64,000 nt of DNA, from the NCBI GenBank assembly GCA_017445015.1, contig JAFSVL010000014.1, positions 1 to 64,000 on the forward strand, written 5' to 3'. The notes beneath the pieces are model-generated. The model did no database searches, was not told the DNA's origin, and saw nothing but the letters and a program-made list of their open reading frames with translations. Made by a program: the position numbers and the translations under genes. The DNA comes from Bacteroidales bacterium. Its GTDB lineage: Bacteria; Bacteroidota; Bacteroidia; Bacteroidales; UBA932. Positions 50,434-59,962 of this stretch are shown here, piece after piece (positions within the stretch are counted from its first letter, which is position 1; the number at the start of each line of letters is the position of its first letter).

Positions 50434-50441
50434 CAAATATA
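50434..50441 (-). promoter_or_regulatory. -7 box of the B12-uptake operon
   Basis: TATATTTG (revcomp of 50434-50441), directly upstream of the riboswitch. It lies 8 nt past the stop of the SGNH hydrolase gene, so its -33 region is inside that coding sequence. Confidence 0.75.
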
Positions 50442-50448
50442 CAAAAAA

Positions 50449-51543
50449 TTACTTTATCCCGTACTTGGCAAGGATTTCCATGACCGGCCCGCAAATGGAC
50501 TCCGCCCAGAGGGCATAGCCCTGGTCGCCGGGATGGGTTCCGTCCACCGTCGTCTCATGCAGCGCGTCCGCCGCAGAGGTGGTGGTCACATAATAGACGT
50601 CCTTGTACTTCTTCATGGCCTGCCCCATCATCTTTGCGGCCATTCTTTCCTTGGCCTTCTCCTTGTCATCGATTTCGGTATTGAAAGCCCGCCATTCGCG
50701 ATAGATGGTCTTGATGAAGATGAGCGGTTTGCCGGGATGTTTCTTCTGGATCGTCTCGATAAAAGGGAAAAGCCTTTCCTCGATCAGTTCAGGCCCCGGA
50801 TTGGAGAAAGCGTCAAAGATAAAGGCATCCACGGAAGCATCGGCGAGCGGGCGGGCGAAATAATCCTGCAGTTTGCTGTTGCCGCTGCAGCCGAGGTTGA
50901 GCATCTGCAGCCCCGTCATGCGGGCAAGCGTCGCGCTCCAGGTCCGGCCGGGACGCGAGCAGCCATACCCCTGCGTGTAACTGGACCCGAATACGGCGAT
51001 ACGGGAACGGAAAGGATTCTTGAGGGGTTCGAGGGTACAATCGGAAAACACCCCGATTTCCAGGGATTCCAACTGCGCGAAAAGGGGCAGGTACAACAGG
51101 CAGTCGTGCATTTTCCCTTCTTCCATCCTATGGATCACGCCCTTGGCTTCGCCGCTTTTTCCGGAAGCGTTCTGCCCGGCCCAGCGCCAGACACCTTTTT
51201 CGCGGATATACAGGTCAAAGCCCTGTTTGGCGACGGGCCCCGTGGAGCCGCCGCCGTCAATTTTGGAAAACACCGGACGGACGAGGATGCTTTCCGAATC
51301 CGTCCGGAAGGCTACGGCGATTCCGGAACTCTGGCGAACCTGCTTCCGTTCCGACTCCGTAAATCCGTCATATCGCTCCGTATCGATCCGATGCCAGGGA
51401 TTGGGCGTTTCCGGGAACAACTTCCCGATCATCGTCAGGTCGGAGGCTTCCACGAACTGAATGCCGCGGGCCTGGACATTCATCGGAGAGGCCAGCGCGA
51501 ACAGCAAGGCAAGGAGTACGAAAAAGGATCTTTTCATCTTCAA
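50449..51543 (-). CDS. Secreted SGNH/GDSL hydrolase (GxDLY N-terminal domain)
   Basis: A 364-residue exported esterase. It has a signal peptide (KRSFFVLLALLFALASPMNVQA), an N-terminal beta-sandwich of the GxDLY type (GFDLYIREKGVWRWAG, about 105-120) and a C-terminal SGNH hydrolase domain (about 180-360). Block I with the nucleophile Ser is IAVFGSSYTQGYGCSRPG; block II is NLGCSGNSKLQDYF; the Asp/His pair is in VDGTHPGDQGYALWA. Such enzymes often deacetylate carbohydrates, but the substrate here is unknown. It has its own -7 box and lies after a terminator, so it is a separate unit. Its end lies against the B12 operon promoter. Confidence 0.9.
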   Translation of the reverse strand: MKMKRSFFVLLALLFALASPMNVQARGIQFVEASDLTMIGKLFPETPNPWHRIDTERYDGFTESERKQVRQSSGIAVAFRTDSESILVRPVFSKIDGGGSTGPVAKQGFDLYIREKGVWRWAGQNASGKSGEAKGVIHRMEEGKMHDCLLYLPLFAQLESLEIGVFSDCTLEPLKNPFRSRIAVFGSSYTQGYGCSRPGRTWSATLARMTGLQMLNLGCSGNSKLQDYFARPLADASVDAFIFDAFSNPGPELIEERLFPFIETIQKKHPGKPLIFIKTIYREWRAFNTEIDDKEKAKERMAAKMMGQAMKKYKDVYYVTTTSAADALHETTVDGTHPGDQGYALWAESICGPVMEILAKYGIK

Positions 51544-51559
51544 AGCAGATTTGTTTTTA

Positions 51560-51567
51560 CAAAGATA
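51560..51567 (-). promoter_or_regulatory. -7 box of the SGNH hydrolase gene
   Basis: TATCTTTG (revcomp of 51560-51567), 16 nt before the ATG. No consensus -33 box. Confidence 0.6.
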
Positions 51568-51712
51568 AGAAAGTTCGGGGAATCACGCCCTCCCCCCAAC
51601 TTAGAAGCAGTTTAAACTTTATCAACTTCAATCTTCATGGTTCTTTTTAACTCTTTTTCCCGTCTTCTTCAATCATGTAGTTGCGGCGTGCCGGTAGCAC
51701 GCGGGAACACGA

Positions 51713-51760
51713 GAATAAAAGACTGCGGGAGACGGGCCTGAAGGGCGGGTCTCCCGCAGT
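51713..51760 (-). terminator. Rho-independent terminator of the large lipoprotein operon
   Basis: Perfect 12-bp arms (actgcgggagac 51722-51733, gtctcccgcagt 51749-51760), followed on the minus strand by CTTTTATT, ~75 nt past the stop of the 1383-residue gene. The remainder of 51544-51834 shows only the SGNH promoter and no gene. Confidence 0.85.
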
Positions 51761-51834
51761 GGGTTAATAGTGAATCATTTCACGTGTGACGATTACGGCG
51801 TCGGATCGCCGGCGAACGCACCAAATCTAAACGG

Positions 51835-54800
51835 CTATTTGTAATCCAGCGCAAACCAGCAAAGCATGATTCCATACGCAGGGCTGGGCACTGTCGGATA
51901 GATATTGTTATCTGGCATGAGTTGACCCGAAAAGCGCATGTACACAGGTTCTCCGGCAGTGGTATTATAATTTTCCAAAGAGGTGGAGATATCTCTCCTG
52001 TCCCAGGAATTATAAGGTATCTTTTTATTGGAGGCAGATGGCGTATTCCAACCATCGGTAGAATGGGCGGAATTCCTGTTCGAAGAAGACAAGAAGAGGT
52101 AGGAGTAGTCCCTATCGGTCTCGACGACACTGCTATACTGACTATCCAGACTTGTTGCCGCAGCCGAGACAAAACGCTGTAAACACAGACCGCTGATCGC
52201 AGGCAGGGAAAGGTAATCGTCCACCGAACAGGAATACATCTTCATGGCACCGATCGATGCGGTCTTCCGGACGGTCGCGCCTGAAATACGAGGAGAGACA
52301 TTCCCCGGATAAATCGCATTTCCGCCATTTAAAGAGAACGCAAGTTCATGTCCTCCCACCAGTCGGGCAACACCGGTCTGAACCATCTCACTGTTAAAGT
52401 CACCCCCCAATTCCTGAACATAGCCGCTTTCCGGCAGGAAAGGATTGACATATCCGCCGGCTGACGCAATCGGCCAGGTATTGAATGCAACAAAAATACG
52501 TTTTGTATAAGAATCCGTCCCGAAACCAAAAGTACCGCTTCCTTTGATACTGGACTGGGAATCCTCGCTGACCGTATTCACGGCATCAGGCGTACTATGG
52601 GCAAGACTGGCATAGAACCAATAGATAATCGGTTTAGTAGAATTCACAGAAAGCGAAATATCCGAATGGTCAAGCGTAACCTCATTGTAAGCAGCAGACG
52701 CAGCCCCGGTTGTGCTGACCCGGGTCGTCCGGAGCGTTTCCGTCCCGTCATCCAAAGAATGGTCGGCATCCTGATCGCAATAAAATTGAACGCCATATTC
52801 CACACTTGCCCCTGACGCTACCTTGTTGAGCGAATAACTTCCGGCAACCGTTACGCTACTGTTCGATGTCCAATAGGAAGAGCTATAGGTATATACGGAG
52901 GAAATGGGATGAGCCAGCACGACATCGGCCGTCTGCCAGGCGGCGCTGGAACCGCTGCGGCGGGCGCGGACTTTGACAGTCTGTCCCCCTTCCGTTACCG
53001 TTACTGTGGAGAAGGTATGTTCCCCGGCGGAGAGGTCACTTGACGTAGAACTCCAATTGTTCCCGCCATCCGTACTGTAGGCCATTTCCACCTTGCATTC
53101 CGTACCGACGGACAACGCAGCGGTTTCCATAATGTCCGCACTGTTATAGCCCTGCCACAGGTAATCCGTAGCCGAAATACTTACCGCCGGACAGGTAAAG
53201 GTGTAATCCGAGGCAAGGGGATACTTTACTGTACCGTCCGCAAATGCGAAATACGGCCTGTAGTAGCAGGTAGCGCCGTCACTGTCGGTGAGACCGGTCA
53301 ACTTGTCAGAGGCATTAAGATGATTCGTTTCATAGACGATGGCATCCCCTTCGCCATCCGCATAAGGGAAGACCGAGGAATTCCTTGTCCGGATGCCCGC
53401 CGTGGGGTGGGCGGACGTGCCGTAAAGATAGCCGGTGACGAAGTTGGTGCTGCATTTCACGTGGCTGACATTGATATCCGACTCATTGACGTAGCCCGTT
53501 GTCGCCGCTGTATAATGGCCGGACGGCACTCTGGCAACTTTAGACCCTACCGTCACCTCCGGTCCGGAGATTGTGACACGGAGTTCATTCGAATGCGTAT
53601 ACCCATCCTTAAAGAGAAGGTACTCATACATATACGCCTCACTGCTTGGCGGCCCTCCCTTGCCATAGTAGCACGCAGCATGCTGAATGATGACCGGTTT
53701 ATAAACATAGGTCTCCCCCGCCTCCAGGCCGGTTATGGTCGCGCTCACCGCTTTCGTATCCCCATTCGCCAATTCATAGCCCTGAATGGGATTGAGAGGG
53801 GTCGGCTCATCCGTTGATTTTCCGACACCGTTCTGGTCGACATAAGTACAGTTCCAATGGGTATAGTCATCGGGGTCCGAAGCCAGTTTATAAATAAACC
53901 CGACATCATAGTTCTGGGTAATGTCGGAATGCACCTGCACCGATGCCGCCAGATCCACGGAAGTATCCGATGCATAGAGATAATTTTCTTTCGAATCAAT
54001 GGTCCAGGTGTAAGTAGGCCGGGAGATGGTCGTCAGGCTACCCGTCACCCAGTTGCTGCCGGAGTTGCCCGCCGTCATTCCGGCAACCGGATTCGTTGCA
54101 TCTCCCCTCACCCTGACGAAGGGATAGAACTGCTGCTCCTCATTAAGCGTATCGTCCTTGCCCCCCGCCAGCCTGAAATTCTGCTCCCAGGTCAGCGTCA
54201 ATTCATCCCTAACCGGAGTGCTGTTATTCAGGAAAATCACAGAATCCTTTCCATATGTGCCATCTACGGCGCGCACATTTTTCAAGACAATACCCACATC
54301 ATAAGCGGTCTCATTGACCAGTTCTGCGCTTGCCGCCGTAAGGCTTACCGTCAGATGCGAATTTCGCAGCGATGTTGAATAGCCGCTGGCGGAAAGGGTC
54401 GGGAGCGTCAGCGTCTGGATACCGGCTTCCTTGGAATAATAGAGCCGGATACGCTGGATGCGGGGCCCAACCCAATTTCCGCCGTTGAATTCCAGCCTGT
54501 AGCGATAAGCAGTCCCGATCTCCGTATTGAACAGATTGTAATTATGATGGAACCCTTCCTCGTCCCGGGACATGGTATAAGCGACATTCACATCGGAAGT
54601 CGTAGTGATATGCGGGCACTGATTCGCCGTACGCAACTTGCAATAGGAGAAGCCTACCACCTCTCCGCTGCCACCTTCGCCCGAAGTGGCCGTATGCGTC
54701 GAGAGAGAATCATATTGTACCTCAACCCTGAGCAGCGCACGGTTCTGGATGGCAGGAAATTCAATATAATCGCCCGTCTTGCTTCCGATAAATAACGCCT

Positions 54801-55986
54801 TCGCCCCGCCGGCAACGCGGACATTCTCATCATGTGCATTATTATACGCCTTAACGATGTGACCGGAATCCTTCAATTTGAATTGAAGCACTTTCTGCGT
54901 TCCCAGTGTAATCCCGTCGGTTATCGGCTCCGAGACGGTTTTCGTCGTCGTCCAATTGTCATCGGTCCAGGAAACAAATGGCCATCTGTACTCCTGTGTC
55001 TTGGCCATGATATCCGTCACTTCGCCGAATGCGATATCGAAATACTCCCAGGAAAGACCCTCGTCCACGGTGCCCAGGTCCGTGTACTTGCCGCGCTTGA
55101 AGACGATGGAGGCTCCCGTCAGGGACCGGGAAGCGACCTGATTGTCAGCGCGGGTGAATTCAAGGCGGAGATTTTCTACGACATCACGAGCCTCACCGCT
55201 GTACGTAGCGTCTGTATCACCGAGAGGGGCAACCGGGATATAATAATCCGCAGCAGGGAAAGTTTCACATCCCACAGGCGGGAGCAGCGTAATATAGGAG
55301 GCGTCACTCTTATAATTCAATCTGCCATAGTCCACTTTTTCCGGAGAAAGTGCATAATTGAAACGATACCTGCCGGATAGTGCCCTGATAGTCCCGTCAA
55401 AGCTGGGCGAGGAATTCGCCATAATCCGAATCTGCTTGAGATTCTCATATGCGATATGGATTTTCAGCATCGAAAGCAAGGGACGCATTGTGAAATTCTT
55501 ACTCGAAGTCCGGCAAAAAGTAAAGTAAGTTCCATCGGCAAAACTGCCTTCAACCGCTCTCTGGGTAGAAGGAATCACCAAATCCGCCTTGTCTGCCGCG
55601 GGATATGAAAACGCCTCAGCGGGATATACCACTGTCCAGGTGCTCTCCCCTGTCTTGGCCTCTCCGACAAAGCGGCAGCGCTCGCCGCCTTCCGTATCGG
55701 TATTGTCAAATACATGAATGTTGGGGGCAGCATCGTCAATAACGGCAATCTTGTCCGATCCTTTCCAGAGCACCTTGCTGCCGGAAATGTAAGTACGGGA
55801 TCCGTCATCGTCGGCCTGTGCCCCGACAAACTCCATCTTGACCAATCCCTCGGACGAGCCGGGGTCTCCGGTTTCCGGACTGATGACTTCATCCTCCGGC
55901 TCCAGTTGCTCCTGCGGGGTACAGGAGAAGAAAAAGAGGGGGGCAAGCAAGGCCGCCCCAAGATAAAAGCGACGTGTCTTAATCAT
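51835..55986 (-). CDS. Large multidomain surface lipoprotein with fimbrillin-like N-terminus
   Basis: Not assignable to a characterised family. From the ATG at 55986 it has 1383 residues: a basic N-terminus and lipobox FFFSC (Cys22), then a domain beginning SRTYISGSKVLWKGSDKIAVID (about 55-80). This resembles the fimbrillin-type N-terminal module (T-x-W-x-x-GD-x-I-x-V) also present in two neighbouring proteins. The rest reads as a string of Ig/fibronectin-like beta domains with recurrent phrases such as NETAYDVGIVLKNV, ITQNYDVGFIYKL and ASGASVEYGVQFY. No catalytic motif is visible. The gene is more AT-rich than its neighbours. The 217-nt gap upstream holds no gene. A role as adhesin or glycan-binding protein is a guess. 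Confidence 0.75.
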   Translation of the reverse strand: MIKTRRFYLGAALLAPLFFFSCTPQEQLEPEDEVISPETGDPGSSEGLVKMEFVGAQADDDGSRTYISGSKVLWKGSDKIAVIDDAAPNIHVFDNTDTEGGERCRFVGEAKTGESTWTVVYPAEAFSYPAADKADLVIPSTQRAVEGSFADGTYFTFCRTSSKNFTMRPLLSMLKIHIAYENLKQIRIMANSSPSFDGTIRALSGRYRFNYALSPEKVDYGRLNYKSDASYITLLPPVGCETFPAADYYIPVAPLGDTDATYSGEARDVVENLRLEFTRADNQVASRSLTGASIVFKRGKYTDLGTVDEGLSWEYFDIAFGEVTDIMAKTQEYRWPFVSWTDDNWTTTKTVSEPITDGITLGTQKVLQFKLKDSGHIVKAYNNAHDENVRVAGGAKALFIGSKTGDYIEFPAIQNRALLRVEVQYDSLSTHTATSGEGGSGEVVGFSYCKLRTANQCPHITTTSDVNVAYTMSRDEEGFHHNYNLFNTEIGTAYRYRLEFNGGNWVGPRIQRIRLYYSKEAGIQTLTLPTLSASGYSTSLRNSHLTVSLTAASAELVNETAYDVGIVLKNVRAVDGTYGKDSVIFLNNSTPVRDELTLTWEQNFRLAGGKDDTLNEEQQFYPFVRVRGDATNPVAGMTAGNSGSNWVTGSLTTISRPTYTWTIDSKENYLYASDTSVDLAASVQVHSDITQNYDVGFIYKLASDPDDYTHWNCTYVDQNGVGKSTDEPTPLNPIQGYELANGDTKAVSATITGLEAGETYVYKPVIIQHAACYYGKGGPPSSEAYMYEYLLFKDGYTHSNELRVTISGPEVTVGSKVARVPSGHYTAATTGYVNESDINVSHVKCSTNFVTGYLYGTSAHPTAGIRTRNSSVFPYADGEGDAIVYETNHLNASDKLTGLTDSDGATCYYRPYFAFADGTVKYPLASDYTFTCPAVSISATDYLWQGYNSADIMETAALSVGTECKVEMAYSTDGGNNWSSTSSDLSAGEHTFSTVTVTEGGQTVKVRARRSGSSAAWQTADVVLAHPISSVYTYSSSYWTSNSSVTVAGSYSLNKVASGASVEYGVQFYCDQDADHSLDDGTETLRTTRVSTTGAASAAYNEVTLDHSDISLSVNSTKPIIYWFYASLAHSTPDAVNTVSEDSQSSIKGSGTFGFGTDSYTKRIFVAFNTWPIASAGGYVNPFLPESGYVQELGGDFNSEMVQTGVARLVGGHELAFSLNGGNAIYPGNVSPRISGATVRKTASIGAMKMYSCSVDDYLSLPAISGLCLQRFVSAAATSLDSQYSSVVETDRDYSYLFLSSSNRNSAHSTDGWNTPSASNKKIPYNSWDRRDISTSLENYNTTAGEPVYMRFSGQLMPDNNIYPTVPSPAYGIMLCWFALDYK

Positions 55987-56203
55987 AATCCCATCCTCCA
56001 TAGTTAAGATCAACCTCTGAATCGTCAATATCTGCCGTTCCAACCCCTGTGAAAGAAGACACGCAAAGCGACGCATCCCCCAGGGCGGCGTATTTCAACT
56101 GCGGTGCAATATACGGTTCTGTATATAACTTTATCATAGTGTGTGAAAATACGCCGTCAATCGGAGATACGATAGAAGAAAAATACCAATCGATGCAAAG
56201 AAA

Positions 56204-57334
56204 TTACTTCCTGGAAGTCAGCGAACGGATGAATTCGACCTCCGTGGGGTTCCAGGGCGTGCCGTCAGGATAGAAAATATCATGGAACCATACCGGGGGC
56301 TCCTCCGTAAAGGGAATTTTGTTGCCGTCCTTGTCTTTGGGATTCCAGGGATAATGGCACTGCTGCTTCCCGTTGACGAGGCCATAACTGAAGCAGGCCA
56401 CCTTATTGCGCTTGAAAAGCGGGAGGATCGTATAGAAATCGGACCCCCTGGTGCGCGCCATCCACTCGGAACAGACGATCGGACGGTTGAACTGCTTCAA
56501 AAGGAGGATATAACGACGGCAGGCTTCGACATTATCATAGCAATGGAACGAGATGATGTCGCTGTTGGCCAGGACAAAGGCCTGGACGGGCATCACGCAA
56601 TTGCCGCTCCCGGGATAGGCCCAGATAGGCGAAGTGAGCGGCTGCGAGGGATTCACCTCCCGCGCCCAGCGGTACACCGCTTCCATAAAAGGCAGGGTCT
56701 TGAAGGTCTTCCATGCATTTTCAGGCTCGTTGTAGAGGCACCATGCAAAGATGCGGGGGTCGTCCTTGTATCTGCCGATAACGCACTTGACATATTCCTC
56801 GATGACGGGCCATTTCTCCGGGTTGTTCACCACGTCGCGTCCGGGCGAGGACATCCATACGGAATTATGGATGCCGGGTTCCGGCTGCGGCTGGGGGCCG
56901 AGATGGGGATTCTTGATGGTCCCGCCGTTGGTAAAGAAGGTCAGCAGAAGACGCAGGCCATGCTTGTCGGAAAGACTTACATACTTTTCCAGGCGCTCCA
57001 TGAAGCCCTCACGGTCCTTCTGCCAGACGAGGTCGCACATAAAGAGGCGGATGACATTGAATCCCAGGCTCTGCGCCAATCCGAGTTCACGGTCGATGAG
57101 CGCCTCGTCGAAATATTCCGCCGCCCACATTTCCACCGGCGTAGCTGTATTCGAAGGCACGAAAACACAGCCGACAGGCCACTCCTGCGCGGCATACCAG
57201 GCATTGGCCTTCTCTTCGCTCCAACGCTCCGCCGGGACCGGCTTTGCCGGCTCCACGGCCTTTTTTTTTGCTTCAGCCGCCTGCACCCCGCAAAGCAGCA
57301 CCACCATCATCAACAGAGTTGAAATCTTTTTCAT
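56204..57334 (-). CDS. Secreted GH5-like (clan GH-A) glycoside hydrolase
   Basis: A 376-residue exported enzyme starting at ATG 57334 with a signal peptide (KKISTLLMMVVLLCGVQAAEA). A single TIM-barrel domain shows the clan GH-A pattern: GFNVIRLFMCDLVW early, IFAWCLYNEPENAW with the predicted acid/base Glu, SFHCYDN, and RPIVCSEWMART with the predicted nucleophile Glu. WNPKDKDGNKIPF follows near the end. This resembles cellulase/mannanase/xylanase-like GH5 relatives; the subfamily and substrate cannot be read. It lies 45 nt after the BNR gene on the same strand and probably shares its operon. Confidence 0.83.
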   Translation of the reverse strand: MKKISTLLMMVVLLCGVQAAEAKKKAVEPAKPVPAERWSEEKANAWYAAQEWPVGCVFVPSNTATPVEMWAAEYFDEALIDRELGLAQSLGFNVIRLFMCDLVWQKDREGFMERLEKYVSLSDKHGLRLLLTFFTNGGTIKNPHLGPQPQPEPGIHNSVWMSSPGRDVVNNPEKWPVIEEYVKCVIGRYKDDPRIFAWCLYNEPENAWKTFKTLPFMEAVYRWAREVNPSQPLTSPIWAYPGSGNCVMPVQAFVLANSDIISFHCYDNVEACRRYILLLKQFNRPIVCSEWMARTRGSDFYTILPLFKRNKVACFSYGLVNGKQQCHYPWNPKDKDGNKIPFTEEPPVWFHDIFYPDGTPWNPTEVEFIRSLTSRK

Positions 57335-57379
57335 AGTAATTCCAAATGTAACAAAATTCAAAGAAACTATTTACATTTA

Positions 57380-59962
57380 CTAATAGGTCAACTTCATCCA
57401 GGAGCTCGTATTCTTCGAGGCCGCAGTGCCCCCGGGGACGGGAAGCAGGGACTGGAACCCGTCATTCGAGTCCTGCACGGCAAAATTCACCAGCAGCGCG
57501 GAACCGCTGGCAGGCAGTTGCGAAAGCGGCACGGAAAACTCCACGACAGCGACGCCATCCCCCCGGCTCACGGCACTGGCGGCGGAGAGCGATGCCGAGG
57601 CCCAGGAACCGCCCCACTTGCAGCAACTGAGCGTTCCGCCCAGCGTGGACTGCAGATACACATCGCCGGAAGCGATGGCGCTCTTGGACGCATTCGCCAG
57701 ATAGATACGGACATAATCCGACGCGGAAAGGGCGGCATTTTCCAGTTCAGCGAGGAAATACAGCATGCCGCCGCAGACGCTGGCACGCAGGGTGGCATGC
57801 ATGTCGCCCGCCGAACCCAGGAACAGCGCCTGGTCGGAGGTGCTCCAGTCACCATTGCGGCCGTCAACCGTCACCTGCCGGGAAGAAGCACGGATATTGT
57901 GGTTCAGGTAGTGCTGTCCCACCTCGATAAAGAATCCCTTCCCCTTCGCTCCGCCTTCACCCGCCGTTCCGGCAAGGAGCACATGGCCGTCCGCCAGGCA
58001 GGAGCCCCAGAATCCGTGCCCCATGGGATAATCGGCGGAAGAAGCACCGAACATCCGTACCGGATCGGCGAAATTCCGTCCGGTCTCATCGCCGAAGACA
58101 CGGTAAAAGATATTGTTTGAATTGTAGGTCAGGACGATTTCTCCAGAGGGGAACTGCTCGATGGTGGGCGCAGCACCCTTGAACTTCTGGTTCACCCGGT
58201 CGGAAGGCATGACCCCGTCCGCATCGGGGCTTCCCCAGTTTCCGGATCCGTCACTGTACGCCATGCTCACCCAGTAGTTGGAAGTAGTGGCATCGGCCTT
58301 CGCAAAATTGGCCTCGCCGCAGCCGACGAGCTGCCTGCTGCCGTTCAGGGCGATGACGCCGGGCATCTGGTCCGTATAGATTTTGGTGCCGTTCTTCTGG
58401 TCCCGGACCTGCCGGAAGGCCCAGAGATGGTCCTCCAGGGCATTCGAGGGCTGCCAGGTAAGGCCGTTGTTATCCGAATAGATATAGGAAACCCCGCTGC
58501 TGACAACCGCATTGTCCCACACGCCCTCCACATAAGGCCGGGAATCCGTGTAGTACACGACGACACGTCCGGAAGACAGCACGATGGGCCGTGGCTCCCA
58601 GGTCGTTCCCACATTGATATACTGCCCGGCACTCCAGGTCCGGCCTTCATCGGAACTGAACTTGAACACCAGTCCGTTGTCCTTGATCCTGTGGCGGAAA
58701 TCCCCGCTGCGGCGATAGGAAGCCACCACCATCAGGCGGCCGTCCGGCAGGCGCAGGGGATGCGCCCCGGCATAGATGCGCTGGAAGGTATCGCCGTAGG
58801 GACTGGAAACATTGTAGTCCCGTGCAAAAATTTTCCTCGGGGAATGCCAGTGCTTCATATCACTGCTTTCGAGGATATAACATTCCGTCCCCGCCCAGGT
58901 GTATTTTTCCGTACTCTCCGTATAGATGCCGTTATGATAGAACAACAGCCAGCGGTGATCCTTCGTGCGGATAAAACGGGGATACGACGGCATGGGAAGG
59001 GTGGTCACATCCTCGCCCAACTCTACATAGGAATTGCCTACATAGGTAAGCATGGAACGGGAGGTCTGCCCGGCATGGGAATTGAGTTCCCCGTTCCCGG
59101 CATTGAGCATCCAGTAGGGCGTTATCTCCATGTTGGAATCGTCCACATCGCCCGCATGGGCGTCCACCTCGGTTCCGTCGGGGACATAATTGACGGTGGT
59201 ATTGTATATCACGCCCGCCGTCGCCGTAAAACTTTTCGCGGACGAAATGTGCATCAGGCGGCCTGTCACATCGGCAATGCGCACCTTCAGGCCGGAAGCA
59301 TAGGTCCCGGCGGGAATCGCCACCAGCATGGGCTGCCCCTGAGCGATGCCTGCGGGATGCAGGAGTTCCACGGTAGGGCTTCCGCCAGAGGCCTGCAGGC
59401 TCATCGCAGCCGGTTTGAATTGAAAAGTGCCGCTGAGCTGTTCTCCGCCCGCTGCGGTAATCCGGACACTCTTGATGGCGGGCTGCGGGGCGGCGCCGGA
59501 CACCGTAAAGCGGATCCAGGCCACGGCATGACGGAATTCCAGTTCCGCCACAGCCCCGGTCTGTTTCCCGATCATGACGGAGGCGGCCGGGTCGAAGGAA
59601 TTGGCGGCATAGGCTTGTTTCGCGGGCAGTTCCACATTGCCGTACTGCGCCAGTGCAGGGCGATAAGAGCCTGTCACAAATGCGCCCGCCGGATAGATTG
59701 CATAATAGGGCGCACTCAGTACGGGGAGCGTAAAGGATGCTGAAGAGGGATTGTCCGGTGCGATGGTTATGCCCGTCGAGGCGTTTCCGTTCACGACAAT
59801 CGCATCTCCCGGCTGCCAAATGACTTTGGTGCCGCTGAGCGCGGTCCTGGAAGTTTCCAGGCTGCAGGAAAGGGTCATTGTTTCCGGCGTTTCCATCTGT
59901 TGCGGGCTACACCCGCCTGCCAGCGCCGGCAGGGCGGCTGCCAGCCAAAAATATCTATTCAT
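57380..59962 (-). CDS. BNR/Asp-box (sialidase-superfamily, GH33/GH93-like) lipoprotein with fimbrillin-like N-terminal domain
   Basis: An 860-residue lipoprotein (Cys18 in LAGGCS). Module order: fimbrillin-like domain (about 35-265; SRTALSGTKVIWQPGDAIVV, YYAIYPAGAF, LEFRHAVAWIRFTV), a six-bladed propeller (about 280-690) with YPRFIRTKDHRWLLFYHNG, Asp boxes SSDEGRTW and SDNNGLTW, and YTDQMPGVIAL, then a C-terminal CBM9/DOMON-like sandwich (about 710-860). The propeller is close to the next upstream gene's product, so the two are paralogues by tandem duplication. An exo-acting glycosidase is likely; arabinanase-like GH93 or sialidase GH33 activity cannot be separated by eye. It overlaps the upstream gene by 8 nt. 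Confidence 0.8.
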   Translation of the reverse strand: MNRYFWLAAALPALAGGCSPQQMETPETMTLSCSLETSRTALSGTKVIWQPGDAIVVNGNASTGITIAPDNPSSASFTLPVLSAPYYAIYPAGAFVTGSYRPALAQYGNVELPAKQAYAANSFDPAASVMIGKQTGAVAELEFRHAVAWIRFTVSGAAPQPAIKSVRITAAGGEQLSGTFQFKPAAMSLQASGGSPTVELLHPAGIAQGQPMLVAIPAGTYASGLKVRIADVTGRLMHISSAKSFTATAGVIYNTTVNYVPDGTEVDAHAGDVDDSNMEITPYWMLNAGNGELNSHAGQTSRSMLTYVGNSYVELGEDVTTLPMPSYPRFIRTKDHRWLLFYHNGIYTESTEKYTWAGTECYILESSDMKHWHSPRKIFARDYNVSSPYGDTFQRIYAGAHPLRLPDGRLMVVASYRRSGDFRHRIKDNGLVFKFSSDEGRTWSAGQYINVGTTWEPRPIVLSSGRVVVYYTDSRPYVEGVWDNAVVSSGVSYIYSDNNGLTWQPSNALEDHLWAFRQVRDQKNGTKIYTDQMPGVIALNGSRQLVGCGEANFAKADATTSNYWVSMAYSDGSGNWGSPDADGVMPSDRVNQKFKGAAPTIEQFPSGEIVLTYNSNNIFYRVFGDETGRNFADPVRMFGASSADYPMGHGFWGSCLADGHVLLAGTAGEGGAKGKGFFIEVGQHYLNHNIRASSRQVTVDGRNGDWSTSDQALFLGSAGDMHATLRASVCGGMLYFLAELENAALSASDYVRIYLANASKSAIASGDVYLQSTLGGTLSCCKWGGSWASASLSAASAVSRGDGVAVVEFSVPLSQLPASGSALLVNFAVQDSNDGFQSLLPVPGGTAASKNTSSWMKLTY

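Noticed and set aside
50311..51615. 434-codon plus-strand frame opposite the SGNH hydrolase and riboswitch
   Set aside because: It crosses the riboswitch and two promoters and is antisense to a gene with a signal peptide and full SGNH motifs.
56077..56203. Promoter for the 1383-residue lipoprotein gene
   Set aside because: The best match (TATATTGC near 56104-56111) departs from TAnnTTTG, so I cannot separate a promoter from background AT-rich sequence; read-through from the upstream operon is equally likely.
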